The notes under the pieces: generated by a model
Told to the model about the DNA's origin: nothing
Databases searched by the model: none
The model's input: the letters and a program-made list of their open reading frames with translations, nothing else
Position numbers and translations under genes: made by a program
NCBI GenBank assembly: GCA_910578795.1
Contig: CAJTSD010000040.1
Span: 1-32,112 of the forward strand
DNA from: an uncultured Lachnospiraceae bacterium
Lineage (GTDB): Bacteria > Bacillota > Clostridia > Lachnospirales > Lachnospiraceae
Length of the DNA stretch: 32,112 bases
Direction: 5' to 3'
Part shown: positions 15,272 to 23,800 of the stretch, piece after piece
How the letters are laid out: each line of letters starts with the position of its first letter
Position numbering within the stretch: the stretch's first letter is position 1

Positions 15272-17479
15272 ATGATTTCAGTAAAGAAAAAAGAAAACGA
15301 AGTATTGTTTACCCTATCTTCAAATAACAGCAGTTATCAAATGAAAGCGGATCAGCACGGTGTGCTGTTGCATTTATATTACGGAAAAAAATTAAATGAG
15401 GGTGATGATTTATCTGATTTAATCTTTATGACTGACATGGGCTTTTGCGGTAATCCCGCGCACGTAGGAAAGAACCGTGTTTATTCTCTTGACAATCTGC
15501 CTCAGGAGGTTTCCGGATTTGGCGTCGGGGATTACCGTGACAGTATGATAGCGCTTTTGCACGAGGATGGAAGCCGAGCCGCCGAATTCCGGTTCGACAG
15601 CTATGAAATTCTTGACGGTTCCTATAAGGTTGACGGTATGCCCGCACTTTATGACACAAGTGTCACAAAAGGAGAAACACTCATTATCACGATGCATGAG
15701 GTTGCATCAGATGTTCTTTTAAAATTGTATTATGGTGTATATGAGAAGGAAAACATCATCACAAGAGCCGCCAAAATTATTAATAAAGGGCAAAGCAGCG
15801 TAACGGTAGAAAAACTATTGTCGATGAATTTGGACATGATGTTCCAAAATCCTGATATGATTTACTTTACCGGAAGACATGCTTTTGAAAGAGCGCCTGA
15901 GCACGTTCCCGTAAAACATGCAAAGATAGAAATCGGCAGCGTAAGAGGAACATCAAGCCATCAGTACAATCCGTCTTTTATTCTTTGCGACAGGAATGCA
16001 AATGAGGATTATGGAAACTGCTATGGCTTTTGCCTTGTCTACAGCGGAAATTTTATTGCGGCGGCGCAGAAAGATCAGAAAAACCAGCTACGTGTGCAGA
16101 TGGGTATCCATCCAAACGGATTCGCATATATTTTAAAACAGGATGAGGAGCTTATGGCGCCGCAGGTAATCATGAGCTTTTCGGAGAACGGGTTTGCGAC
16201 ACTTTCGCAGCAGTATCACGACATTTTAAGAGAAAATATGTGCCGCGGGAAATATAAGCACGAAAAACGTCCCGTGCTGATTAACAACTGGGAAGCCACC
16301 TATTTTAATTTTAATGGAGAAAAGCTTTTAAACATTGCAAAACAGGCATCAGAGCTTGGCATCGAAATGCTGGTGCTCGACGATGGCTGGTTTGGAAAGC
16401 GCGATGATGATTTCAGCGGACTTGGTGATTGGTATGTTAATGAGAAAAAGCTTGAAGGAAGCCTTAAAAAGCTCGGCGAAAGCGTTAATGCCATGGGAAT
16501 GAAATTCGGACTATGGTTTGAGCCGGAAATGATTTCCGAGGACAGTGATTTATACAGGGCGCATCCCGAGTGGGCAATTGCAATTCCGGGACGCGAGCCA
16601 AACCGTGGAAGATACCAGCTTACAATTGACATGAGCAGACCGGATGTGCGGGATTATCTGCTTGAGCGAATGACCGAAATTTTGAGCAATGCGCCGATTA
16701 TGTATGTAAAATGGGACTTAAACAGAAGTATTTGTGACATGTACAGTCATGCTTCAGGAAAGGAGCATAGCGGTGAGTTGTATCATAAATATGTTCTTGG
16801 CGTTTATGATTTGTTAGAGCGCCTTCTTGCACGTTTTCCGGATCTTTTGCTTGAAGGGTGCAGCGGCGGCGGCGGACGTTTTGATGCAGCAATGCTTTAC
16901 TATTCGCCGCAGATTTGGTGCAGCGATAATACGGATGCTGTCAATCGGCTTACGATTCAGTATGGTACAAGCTTCTTTTATCCGATTAGCAGTGTCGGAT
17001 CGCATGTTTCCGCCTGCCCGAACCATCAGACTGGGCGTACTGTGCCGTTCCATACGAGAGGCGATGTAGCGATGGCGGGCAGCTTTGGCTATGAGCTTGA
17101 TTTGGGAAAGATTTCGGAAGAGGAAAAAGAGCAGGTAAAAGAGCAGGTAGCGCAGTTCCACGCTTTCTATGACCTGACACATGAAGGGGATTATTACAGG
17201 CTTACAACGCTTGAGAATGACGACTGCATGGCATGGGCATTTGTGGCAAAGGATAAGCATAAGGCAATGCTCACGCTTGTAAAGACACAGAGTGAGGGAA
17301 ATCCTGTTCCGACACATGTTTATATGAAAGGACTGGATCAGAATAAAAACTATAAATGTATGTTTAAAAATGACACAAGTGTCATAAATAGCGGGGCTGC
17401 ATTTGCGAACGCGGGGATTACAATACCGTGGATAATGATGCAGTATGAAAGTGTAATCATACAATTTGAGGAGGCATAA
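15272..17479 (+). CDS. Alpha-galactosidase, glycoside hydrolase family 36
   Basis: A 735-residue enzyme, the normal length of tetrameric GH36 enzymes. The N-terminal beta-sandwich (about 1-330) is followed by the (beta/alpha)8 barrel with VLDDGWFGKRDDD, KFGLWFEPEMIS, nucleophile D482 in YVKWDLNRSI, GCSGGGGRFD, and acid/base D552 in WCSDNTDA; VGSHVSACPNHQTGR follows. A C-terminal beta domain completes it. It releases galactose from raffinose-family oligosaccharides and galactosides in the cytoplasm; no signal peptide is seen. No sugar transporter or LacI/AraC regulator is adjacent, so uptake must be encoded elsewhere. Before the MITE at 17494 inserted, the next gene began only about 30 bases downstream, so the two were probably co-transcribed. 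Confidence 0.93.
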   Translation: MISVKKKENEVLFTLSSNNSSYQMKADQHGVLLHLYYGKKLNEGDDLSDLIFMTDMGFCGNPAHVGKNRVYSLDNLPQEVSGFGVGDYRDSMIALLHEDGSRAAEFRFDSYEILDGSYKVDGMPALYDTSVTKGETLIITMHEVASDVLLKLYYGVYEKENIITRAAKIINKGQSSVTVEKLLSMNLDMMFQNPDMIYFTGRHAFERAPEHVPVKHAKIEIGSVRGTSSHQYNPSFILCDRNANEDYGNCYGFCLVYSGNFIAAAQKDQKNQLRVQMGIHPNGFAYILKQDEELMAPQVIMSFSENGFATLSQQYHDILRENMCRGKYKHEKRPVLINNWEATYFNFNGEKLLNIAKQASELGIEMLVLDDGWFGKRDDDFSGLGDWYVNEKKLEGSLKKLGESVNAMGMKFGLWFEPEMISEDSDLYRAHPEWAIAIPGREPNRGRYQLTIDMSRPDVRDYLLERMTEILSNAPIMYVKWDLNRSICDMYSHASGKEHSGELYHKYVLGVYDLLERLLARFPDLLLEGCSGGGGRFDAAMLYYSPQIWCSDNTDAVNRLTIQYGTSFFYPISSVGSHVSACPNHQTGRTVPFHTRGDVAMAGSFGYELDLGKISEEEKEQVKEQVAQFHAFYDLTHEGDYYRLTTLENDDCMAWAFVAKDKHKAMLTLVKTQSEGNPVPTHVYMKGLDQNKNYKCMFKNDTSVINSGAAFANAGITIPWIMMQYESVIIQFEEA

Positions 17480-17493
17480 AAGGTGTAGGTAAT

Positions 17494-17651
17494 GTAACAG
17501 TTCAGCCCAGGACTTTGCACTTGCTGCAAAGTCCGTGAAACAGCGTAGTGGAAGAGATGCATCAAGCCACCACGAAGGTGGTCAAAAAATCATTTTATGA
17601 TTTTTGCATGGCTTGATGCTTGTAACAGGAAGCCGAAGGCTGAACTGTTAC
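17494..17651. mobile_element. MITE (158 bp) with perfect 14-bp inverted ends and 8-bp target duplication
   Basis: GTAACAGTTCAGCC (17494-17507) is exactly complementary to GGCTGAACTGTTAC (17638-17651). The direct repeat TAGGTAAT flanks it at 17486-17493 and 17652-17659. Inside are nested hairpins: GGACTTTGCA...TGCAAAGTCC, GCATCAAGCCA...TGGCTTGATGC and AAAAATCATTTTATGATTTTT. No protein is encoded. Removal of the element and one repeat brings the EAL gene's AAGGGGGG ribosome binding site to within about 20 bases of the alpha-galactosidase stop. Its ends are unlike those of the other elements in the window. Confidence 0.88.
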
Positions 17652-17675
17652 TAGGTAATAAAGGGGGGTTTACGT

Positions 17676-19598
17676 ATGCATATACAGATACAATGCTGCG
17701 GTATTATTTTAATGCTGGTGCTTTTTTATTTCTATGTGCATCAGAAACGAATATCGCTGGATACCCAAAAAGCATTTTTAGGCGTTTTTGGGGCAACCTT
17801 TTTTTGCATAATAATAGATATTGTTTCCATTGGTGCGATTGAGTACCGGCATGTTCTGACGGAGCCGATTGCAAAGTTTGTGGCAAAGACATATCTTGTG
17901 ACACTGCTTGGTGTAGCGCTTAGCGCACTGTCATATATGTGCGTGGATATTTACACAAAAAGGGAAGTTTATCAAAAGCAAATGAGAGTGTATCGGCTAA
18001 TGACACTTGCCGGTGTCGTTGGAATATATGCTGCACCGCTTTATTATCATTACACAAATAATGGTGCGGACGTGAAATACACCTATGGACCAAGCGTTTA
18101 TGTGACGTATGGTATGGCATTGATTTTCTTTGTGAGGATTGTGTATCTGCTTCGTAAGGAAAAAGTAAAAATTAATACCCGCCGGAAAGAAGCAGTATAT
18201 TTATGGCTTTTTATTTGGATTGTCGCGTCGCAGATACAGTTTATGTATACAGACATCCTGATTGTGGCATATGCGGGTGCAATCGGTATTATGGTACTTT
18301 ACCTCAAGCTGGAAAATCCGGAAACCAATCTTGACAGGAGCACAGGATTGTTTAACAGCGGTGCGTTTTATCAATATACTAGACAGTTGTTTGCCAAGAA
18401 GGAAGACTTTGCGATGCTGGCAATCATTTTTGAGAATACTGCATATCAGCATGTGTCACTCAATAAGCGTGAAACAATCAGGATGCAGATTGTGGAGTAT
18501 CTGCTTAAGATACAGGACGCTTATTCTTTTAAAAATGCCGAGGATGAATATTTGATTGTATTTTCGAATATGGAAACAGCTGATAAAAGAGTGGAGGAAA
18601 TCCGCAGGCGCTTTGCATCGGGGTGGGGGGAGTATAATGGTGACACTGTGAAACCATGCTGGTTGTATCTGCCCCACGCCAATATTGTAAATCAGGCGGA
18701 AATCCTGTTGTATTTAATCCGCTATATCAGACATGATGAAAAGACATTTACTGAAAAAGATTTTTATTGTGTCGAAAAGGACAGTGTTGAAAAGATACAC
18801 AGGGAACGGGAAGTCGTACAGTTACTTTTGGATGCAATGGAAAATAACCGCGTTGAAGTATTTTACCAACCGATTTTTTCCACAAGTGAACACAGTATTA
18901 CATCAGCGGAAGCTTTGGTCCGTATTCGTGACAGTGAGGGAAAAATTGTCCCGCCGGGTGCGTTTATAGATACTGCTGAAAAAAACGGTATGATATTAAG
19001 GCTTGGTGCAATTGTCTTCGAAAAGGTGTGTGAATTTATTACAAAATACCCACTGGACCGCTATGGAATGCAGTACATAGAAATTAATCTGTCCGTGATT
19101 CAATGCGGCTATGAGAATCTGGCACAGGATTATATTGATATTATGGAGAGTCATAAAATTGACCCGAAATATATTAATCTGGAAATTACAGAATCTGCTT
19201 CCACAAATGCTAAAAAGACATTGCTTAGCAATATGGAAGATTTGATGCAATATGGTGTGCGGTTTTCACTGGACGATTTCGGAACAGGGCAGTCCAATCT
19301 TAATTATATTGTGGATATGCCGGTAGATATTATTAAGTTTGACAAAAGTATGACAAATTCGTATTTTGAAAACGGAAAAGCAAAGCACGTTATGGAAGCG
19401 GCAATCCACATGATACATGGTATGAATTTGGAAATCGTATCGGAGGGAATCGAAACAAAAGAACAGTATCAGACGATGGAAGATTTGGGTATCAGCCACA
19501 TACAGGGATATTATTTTTCAAAACCGTTGCCCGAAGAGGAGTTTATTCGTTTTTTGGAGGACAGCCTGCATGGAAATGAGAACAAAAGCCTGCCGTAA
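17676..19598 (+). CDS. Membrane EAL-domain cyclic-di-GMP phosphodiesterase with degenerate GGDEF
   Basis: A 640-residue protein. The N-terminus has about seven membrane segments (residues 5-225; one is TMHIQ... then LMLVLFYFYV, GVFGATFFCIIIDIVSIGAI, LVTLLGVALSALSYM). Residues about 230-370 are a GGDEF-like domain whose signature is degraded to AEDEY, so it is not expected to synthesise cyclic di-GMP. The EAL domain (about 385-640) has E412-AL in AEALVR, EINLSV, NLEITES, D533-D534 in LDDFGTGQSN, KFDKSM, EGIET and QGYYFSKP, all residues needed for hydrolysis of cyclic di-GMP to pGpG. The ribosome binding site is AAGGGGGG at 17661-17668. A cyclase of opposite activity is encoded at 11436. Confidence 0.9.
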   Translation: MHIQIQCCGIILMLVLFYFYVHQKRISLDTQKAFLGVFGATFFCIIIDIVSIGAIEYRHVLTEPIAKFVAKTYLVTLLGVALSALSYMCVDIYTKREVYQKQMRVYRLMTLAGVVGIYAAPLYYHYTNNGADVKYTYGPSVYVTYGMALIFFVRIVYLLRKEKVKINTRRKEAVYLWLFIWIVASQIQFMYTDILIVAYAGAIGIMVLYLKLENPETNLDRSTGLFNSGAFYQYTRQLFAKKEDFAMLAIIFENTAYQHVSLNKRETIRMQIVEYLLKIQDAYSFKNAEDEYLIVFSNMETADKRVEEIRRRFASGWGEYNGDTVKPCWLYLPHANIVNQAEILLYLIRYIRHDEKTFTEKDFYCVEKDSVEKIHREREVVQLLLDAMENNRVEVFYQPIFSTSEHSITSAEALVRIRDSEGKIVPPGAFIDTAEKNGMILRLGAIVFEKVCEFITKYPLDRYGMQYIEINLSVIQCGYENLAQDYIDIMESHKIDPKYINLEITESASTNAKKTLLSNMEDLMQYGVRFSLDDFGTGQSNLNYIVDMPVDIIKFDKSMTNSYFENGKAKHVMEAAIHMIHGMNLEIVSEGIETKEQYQTMEDLGISHIQGYYFSKPLPEEEFIRFLEDSLHGNENKSLP

Positions 19599-19612
19599 TT
19601 TACGACAGGCTT
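19586..19612. terminator. Bidirectional terminator overlapping the stop codons of two convergent genes
   Basis: AAGCCTGCCGTAA (19586-19598) pairs with TTTACGACAGGCTT, with A-rich DNA on one side and TTGAATAAATT on the other. The EAL stop codon (19596-19598) and the stop of the converging minus-strand gene (19600-19602) both sit in the loop region, one base apart. Confidence 0.65.
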
Positions 19613-20046
19613 GAATAAATTCCCGCGATCTGTTCTGCTTTTTCAGGGAAGTCATTTTTCAGCTGCATTAAGTATTGTAATGAGCTTCCTTCATAAGGCT
19701 GAATGTCCCCTAACAGACCAACCTCATAACAGTTACGGATTACATTGATAATGCAGTTTTCCGTGTGATCCTCTTTGCAGTCCTTGCATTCTTTTAAAAT
19801 ATGTGCAATTGCGGTTTCCAGTTCTATTTCATCGAAAAGCTTAATGTCCATTGTCGGAATATTGTGCACACCGCTTGGAACAATCTTTTTTGGAGTTTTT
19901 TTGAAATTCTCGATACATCGTTTTGCATAACCTATGACACAATGTATGCTTTGACATTCGCCGCACAGCTCCTCACCTCTGCAGCAGTTTTCCAAATCGT
20001 TTTCAATTAATGCAACATCCAGTCCTTTCTTATGTGTGTCTGCCAT
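19600..20046 (-). CDS. Cysteine-rich protein of unknown function
   Basis: A 148-residue acidic soluble protein with ten cysteines in two clusters: C21-C22, C28, C31, C36 and C44 (NCCRGEELCGECQSIHC...RC), and CKDC plus two more at about residues 88-108. This spacing suggests a metal or Fe-S site, or redox chemistry, but I do not recognise the family. AAAGGAG seven bases before the ATG sets the start. There is no signal peptide or membrane segment. It follows the SprA-like gene on the same strand after 47 bases, which contain no strong promoter or terminator, so the two may be co-transcribed. Confidence 0.75.
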   Translation of the reverse strand: MADTHKKGLDVALIENDLENCCRGEELCGECQSIHCVIGYAKRCIENFKKTPKKIVPSGVHNIPTMDIKLFDEIELETAIAHILKECKDCKEDHTENCIINVIRNCYEVGLLGDIQPYEGSSLQYLMQLKNDFPEKAEQIAGIYSSLS

Positions 20047-20093
20047 ACATAATCTCCTTTGTTCTTTTTGTGTTATAAAGTATAGTATAATAT

Positions 20094-20624
20094 TTATGCA
20101 GCATAATCCACATTTGCCCCCCGCATGTTGATTGCGTCGAGAGCCTTTTGGTTTTTGGTATATGGATTATCCTCATTCGAGTATTTAATGGAAGTCTTTG
20201 TCAGACCGCCGGAAACATATGTACGCCCGCATTCGGGACAAATCGCAGTCTGAATGGTAACGGACGCATTTACAACTTTGCCGTTTTTCTTGGCTGCTTT
20301 TTTATATGCATTGGAAACATGCTCATTCTCATGTGCGCGAACTCTTGACGCGGCAGATTCCGGTGAAATATGAGCGGCAGCTTTAAAGGATACGTTACCC
20401 TCATCAGAACCGTCCTGATATTTACGGTTTTTACAGGTTTCACATTCCTCTGGAGAGGACCTGCGCCCCGGCTTTTTCACTGCATCAGGATTGGCGCTTC
20501 TTTTCTCGCCGTCAACATCGGAAACAGCATTAACGGTCTGATTTGGCATAGCGTTCACATTTCCAAGAGATCCATTGTATATTGAATTGTAGGGCTGATA
20601 TCCCGAAACATTTCCTATCGTCAT
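20094..20624 (-). CDS. SprA-related putative metallopeptidase (HExxH)
   Basis: A 176-residue protein from ATG 20624 (MTIGNVSGYQPYNS); GGGAGG seven bases upstream supports this over the longer frame to 20663. The N-terminal 55 residues are Asn/Ser-rich and probably disordered. C61-ETC-64 starts a conserved part. H98-ENEH-102 fits HExxH within SRVRAHENEHVSNAYKKA, and a second pair CPEC is in AICPECGRTYVSGG. This combination is like the SprA-related/CJM1_0395 family, annotated as putative metalloproteases; catalysis has not, to my knowledge, been shown. There is no signal peptide. It is divergent from the giant surface protein gene. Confidence 0.7.
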   Translation of the reverse strand: MTIGNVSGYQPYNSIYNGSLGNVNAMPNQTVNAVSDVDGEKRSANPDAVKKPGRRSSPEECETCKNRKYQDGSDEGNVSFKAAAHISPESAASRVRAHENEHVSNAYKKAAKKNGKVVNASVTIQTAICPECGRTYVSGGLTKTSIKYSNEDNPYTKNQKALDAINMRGANVDYAA

Positions 20625-20672
20625 ATGAAAACCTCCCTGTCTGATATATTTTTTATCGTCCATGATATTAAT

Positions 20673-20709
20673 ATGATACTGTATTGTAACAGCTTCACAA
20701 AAGTTGTGA
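20673..20709 (-). promoter_or_regulatory. Candidate promoter and operator of the SprA-like gene
   Basis: On the minus strand TTGTGA (20700-20695) and TATCAT (20678-20673) are separated by 16 bases. The -35 box is half of a perfect dyad TCACAA-AAG-TTGTGA (20695-20709), a likely binding site for a dimeric repressor. The rest of the gap (20710-20858) holds a GGAAATC/GATTTCC hairpin (20740-20765) and a TATAAT (20790-20795) that may serve the surface protein gene. Confidence 0.4.
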
Positions 20710-20858
20710 TATAAATTGAGTATAGCATAGCAAAAGCAGGGAAATCAATAGTTTTTCAGATTTCCTATTTCATTTTTGTGGAAAAAGCGTTATAATAATT
20801 ACTAAAATGTGGAAAAATTTATTGTTGCTATTTGTGCAGTTAAGAAAGGGGAAATCAG

Positions 20859-23800
20859 ATGTTTTACAGGGGACTGGCAATTTTATTATGCAGCTGTCTG
20901 ATAGCGGGAAACCTGCCACAGACTGCAGCTGCAAAAGAACCTGTGCAAACAGAAATAATGCGCGCAGAGATAAATCAGCTAAATGAGGAAGACGGCGAGG
21001 AAAAGAAGGAAGAGGAAAAGAAGGAAGAGGATAAAAAGGAAGAAGATAAGAAGGACGAGGAACCAAAGCCGGAACCCGAGCCGGAGCCAAAGCCGGAACC
21101 GGAACCCGAACCGGAGCCAAAGCCGGAACCGGAACCCGAACCGAAACCAACGGAGGAAAAGCCGGAAGGCGGGAATACACAGACACAGACGCAAGCGCCG
21201 ACGGAAACACAAACGGAAACACAGGAAAGTCCGGAAGGACCGACACAGACGCAAACGCAGGCGCCGACGGAAACCGAAACACAGACACCAGCACCGACAC
21301 AGACGGAAACGCAAACATCGACACAGACAGAAACAGAGGAACGTCCGGAAACGCCTTCTCAGACACAAACCGAAACACAGACAGAGGAAAAATCGGAGCC
21401 CAAATCGGAAGAGAAATCAGAACCAGAGTCGGAAGAAGAAAGTAAAAAGGCTGAGTCGAGCAATGTTGAAGAATCAAAAAAAGAAAAAGAAAGTAAAACG
21501 GAGAAGCCAAGCGTTGTAGAGTCGTCATCGGCAGAGGAATCTTCTTCGGAGGAGAGAAGTTCAGAGTCAGAAGAAGAGAAACTTAGCAAAACCATCAAAA
21601 ACGGACAAAGCACAGACGTTCTATTAAAATCGCAAAGTGCAAAGGAGCAGTTTTTTAAATTTACCGCGCCCAGTGCAGGTTATTACAATTTTTTTGTTGA
21701 CGGTGCGGACGTAAGCAATGTCAGGAATACAATTTATGACAATGTGAAAGATAAAAATCAAATAAAGCAAAGAACCTATCAGGATAAAGTAAGATATCTT
21801 CTGCTATATATGGAAAAAGGGCAGACTGTTTATCCGGCAATCAGCCTGACGGGTGATGCGGAAGCCGGAAAAAGCATTCGGTTTGGTGTAAAAAAGGCTG
21901 TTGTGGCATCTGTTCAGGAAACAGAGGGAGGATATACGGCAACAGCATCCTCTATTCAGGCAAATATCGGATGGAGACCGGCAAGCCGTACACTCACAAC
22001 AGATATCACAGTCAGGAGTGGATCAGAAACAGGACTGAATCAAAGTTATTTATGGCAGATTGTCTATGGCAATAGCGATGTGGGATATACCTACACGGAG
22101 GAAACAATCAGTCCAAACGCAAAAAAGGAAAAGAGTATTAATGGACTGAATTCTTCACAGGAATACAGTTTTACGATGTATCTTTTGAACAGCAGCACAA
22201 AGGCGCTTGAAGCAGTGCTTGTTCCTGATTCCAGCGCAATCAGGTTAAAAACAGGCGCATCAAAAGAAAACGTGATTTTTCGGGGAACGCATTCCACTTA
22301 TGACAGCATTACCATTGATATCGAAGCAGTTGATCCTGTGACAAAGATTAATTATGGACCACTTGCGGAGTATGAAAAAGAGCTAAGTATACAGAAGTAT
22401 ATCAGCGGATTGGGACAGGTCAGTGTTTCAGGTCTTGAACCCGCTACTACATATTACTTTGAATTTTATAATGCAAGCGGTATTGTTACGGCTTATACTA
22501 CCGTTGAAACGAAGGAATATCCTGCAAAGGTAAATTATACTGTAAAGCCGGAAGGTCCTGATAAGATCTCGATACAGGCTGATATTACTTCCTATGACGG
22601 TAACGTTCCGTCCTCTTTCAACCTGTGCTATGAGATCCTGGATGAATTTGGAAAGACGCTGATGTCCGGTATGGAGAAAACCGATACAAAGGGTCTTGAA
22701 AAATGGAGTGTAGAGGCGAAAGTGGATGACTTGGAAGCATCTACGAGATATACTGTCAGGGTATGGATTAACGAGCCAGGTTACACGGGTCATTTTAAAG
22801 AAACGGCAAGAACGGTTACGACAGAGAAACCGCCTTTTCCTGCTGAAAGCCTTAAAGTAAATATTGTTAAAAATAACACAAAGACATGTGCTGCAGATTA
22901 TACTGTCACGATTGAGGATTATCTCAAAGCAGTCAATGGAAAATTGAAGTACAGAATGAAGGATTCACTTGGCGAATATGAAGTGGTGGAAATCAGTGTC
23001 CGGAAAGGCAGGACAAAAGGTATCCTTACAGGACTTCAGGAGGGTTCGGAATATGAATATGAGGTTCGCCTTTCAGGTGTGGTAAAGCGCGGAACCTTTA
23101 AAATCGGAACAGCAGCGATTCATCCGGAGCTTTCGGCAGACACAGGAGCTTATGATTCTGTTATTTCATATAAGGTAAAAAGTGCAGAGCTACAAAAGGG
23201 AACCTCATACAGTGTGAAGTTGTATTACTATAATCCAGACACAAAGCTTTATGCGGAGGCGGCAGGGGCAGGCAAGATGAGCCTTGCGGCATCGCAGAAT
23301 TACACGGCATCCGTGCAGGCAGCTGACTTGATGACGCTTTCACCCAATACGCAGTATGGCTTTAAATGGGAGCTTTATGCAGGCTCGGCGCTTTCTCAGA
23401 CGATTTACCAGCTTGTTACAACGGAAAAATCCGAGGTCAGCGTAGAAATTACGGCAAATACAGCAGATGCGGTAAATTACAATATTGGAATCAAAGGCAG
23501 AACAGAAAATATTTCCAATGATATTACGCTCTTTACCTATATTTGCGAGGAGGATGGTGAGTATAGAAGATACGGCGACAGCTTTAACCTTTATAAATCA
23601 AAGGAATATAAGACGGAAAACCGTATTCTTTCAGGCCTTACTGATGAAAAGACCTATACTATTTCGTTCCGTGATATCAAGGGCGGCGAGTATGGTACGT
23701 TTACATTTACCTTTGAGGCAAAAATAGAGGGTGTTATGATGGGCGTCACATCTTTGGCTGCAGGAGCGCATAATTTTGTCGTGCAGGCATCCATTGAGGG

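Noticed and set aside
16814..17464. 216-codon minus-strand frame inside the alpha-galactosidase gene
   Set aside because: It is a shadow of the GH36 barrel codons and lacks any family motif.
17597..17842. Open frame beginning inside the MITE
   Set aside because: It starts in palindromic DNA and then overlaps the EAL gene out of frame, without similarity to anything recognised.
20625..20858. Cyclic-di-GMP riboswitch upstream of the surface protein gene
   Set aside because: No GEMM-type conserved core was recognised; the gap has only a short hairpin and promoter-like boxes.
20770..21528. Long open frames on the minus strand and in a second plus frame across the low-complexity tract
   Set aside because: They are artefacts of short repeats lacking stops; the translations are Arg- or Pro/Val-biased and the plus-strand frame 20859-27485 has a signal peptide and ribosome binding site.
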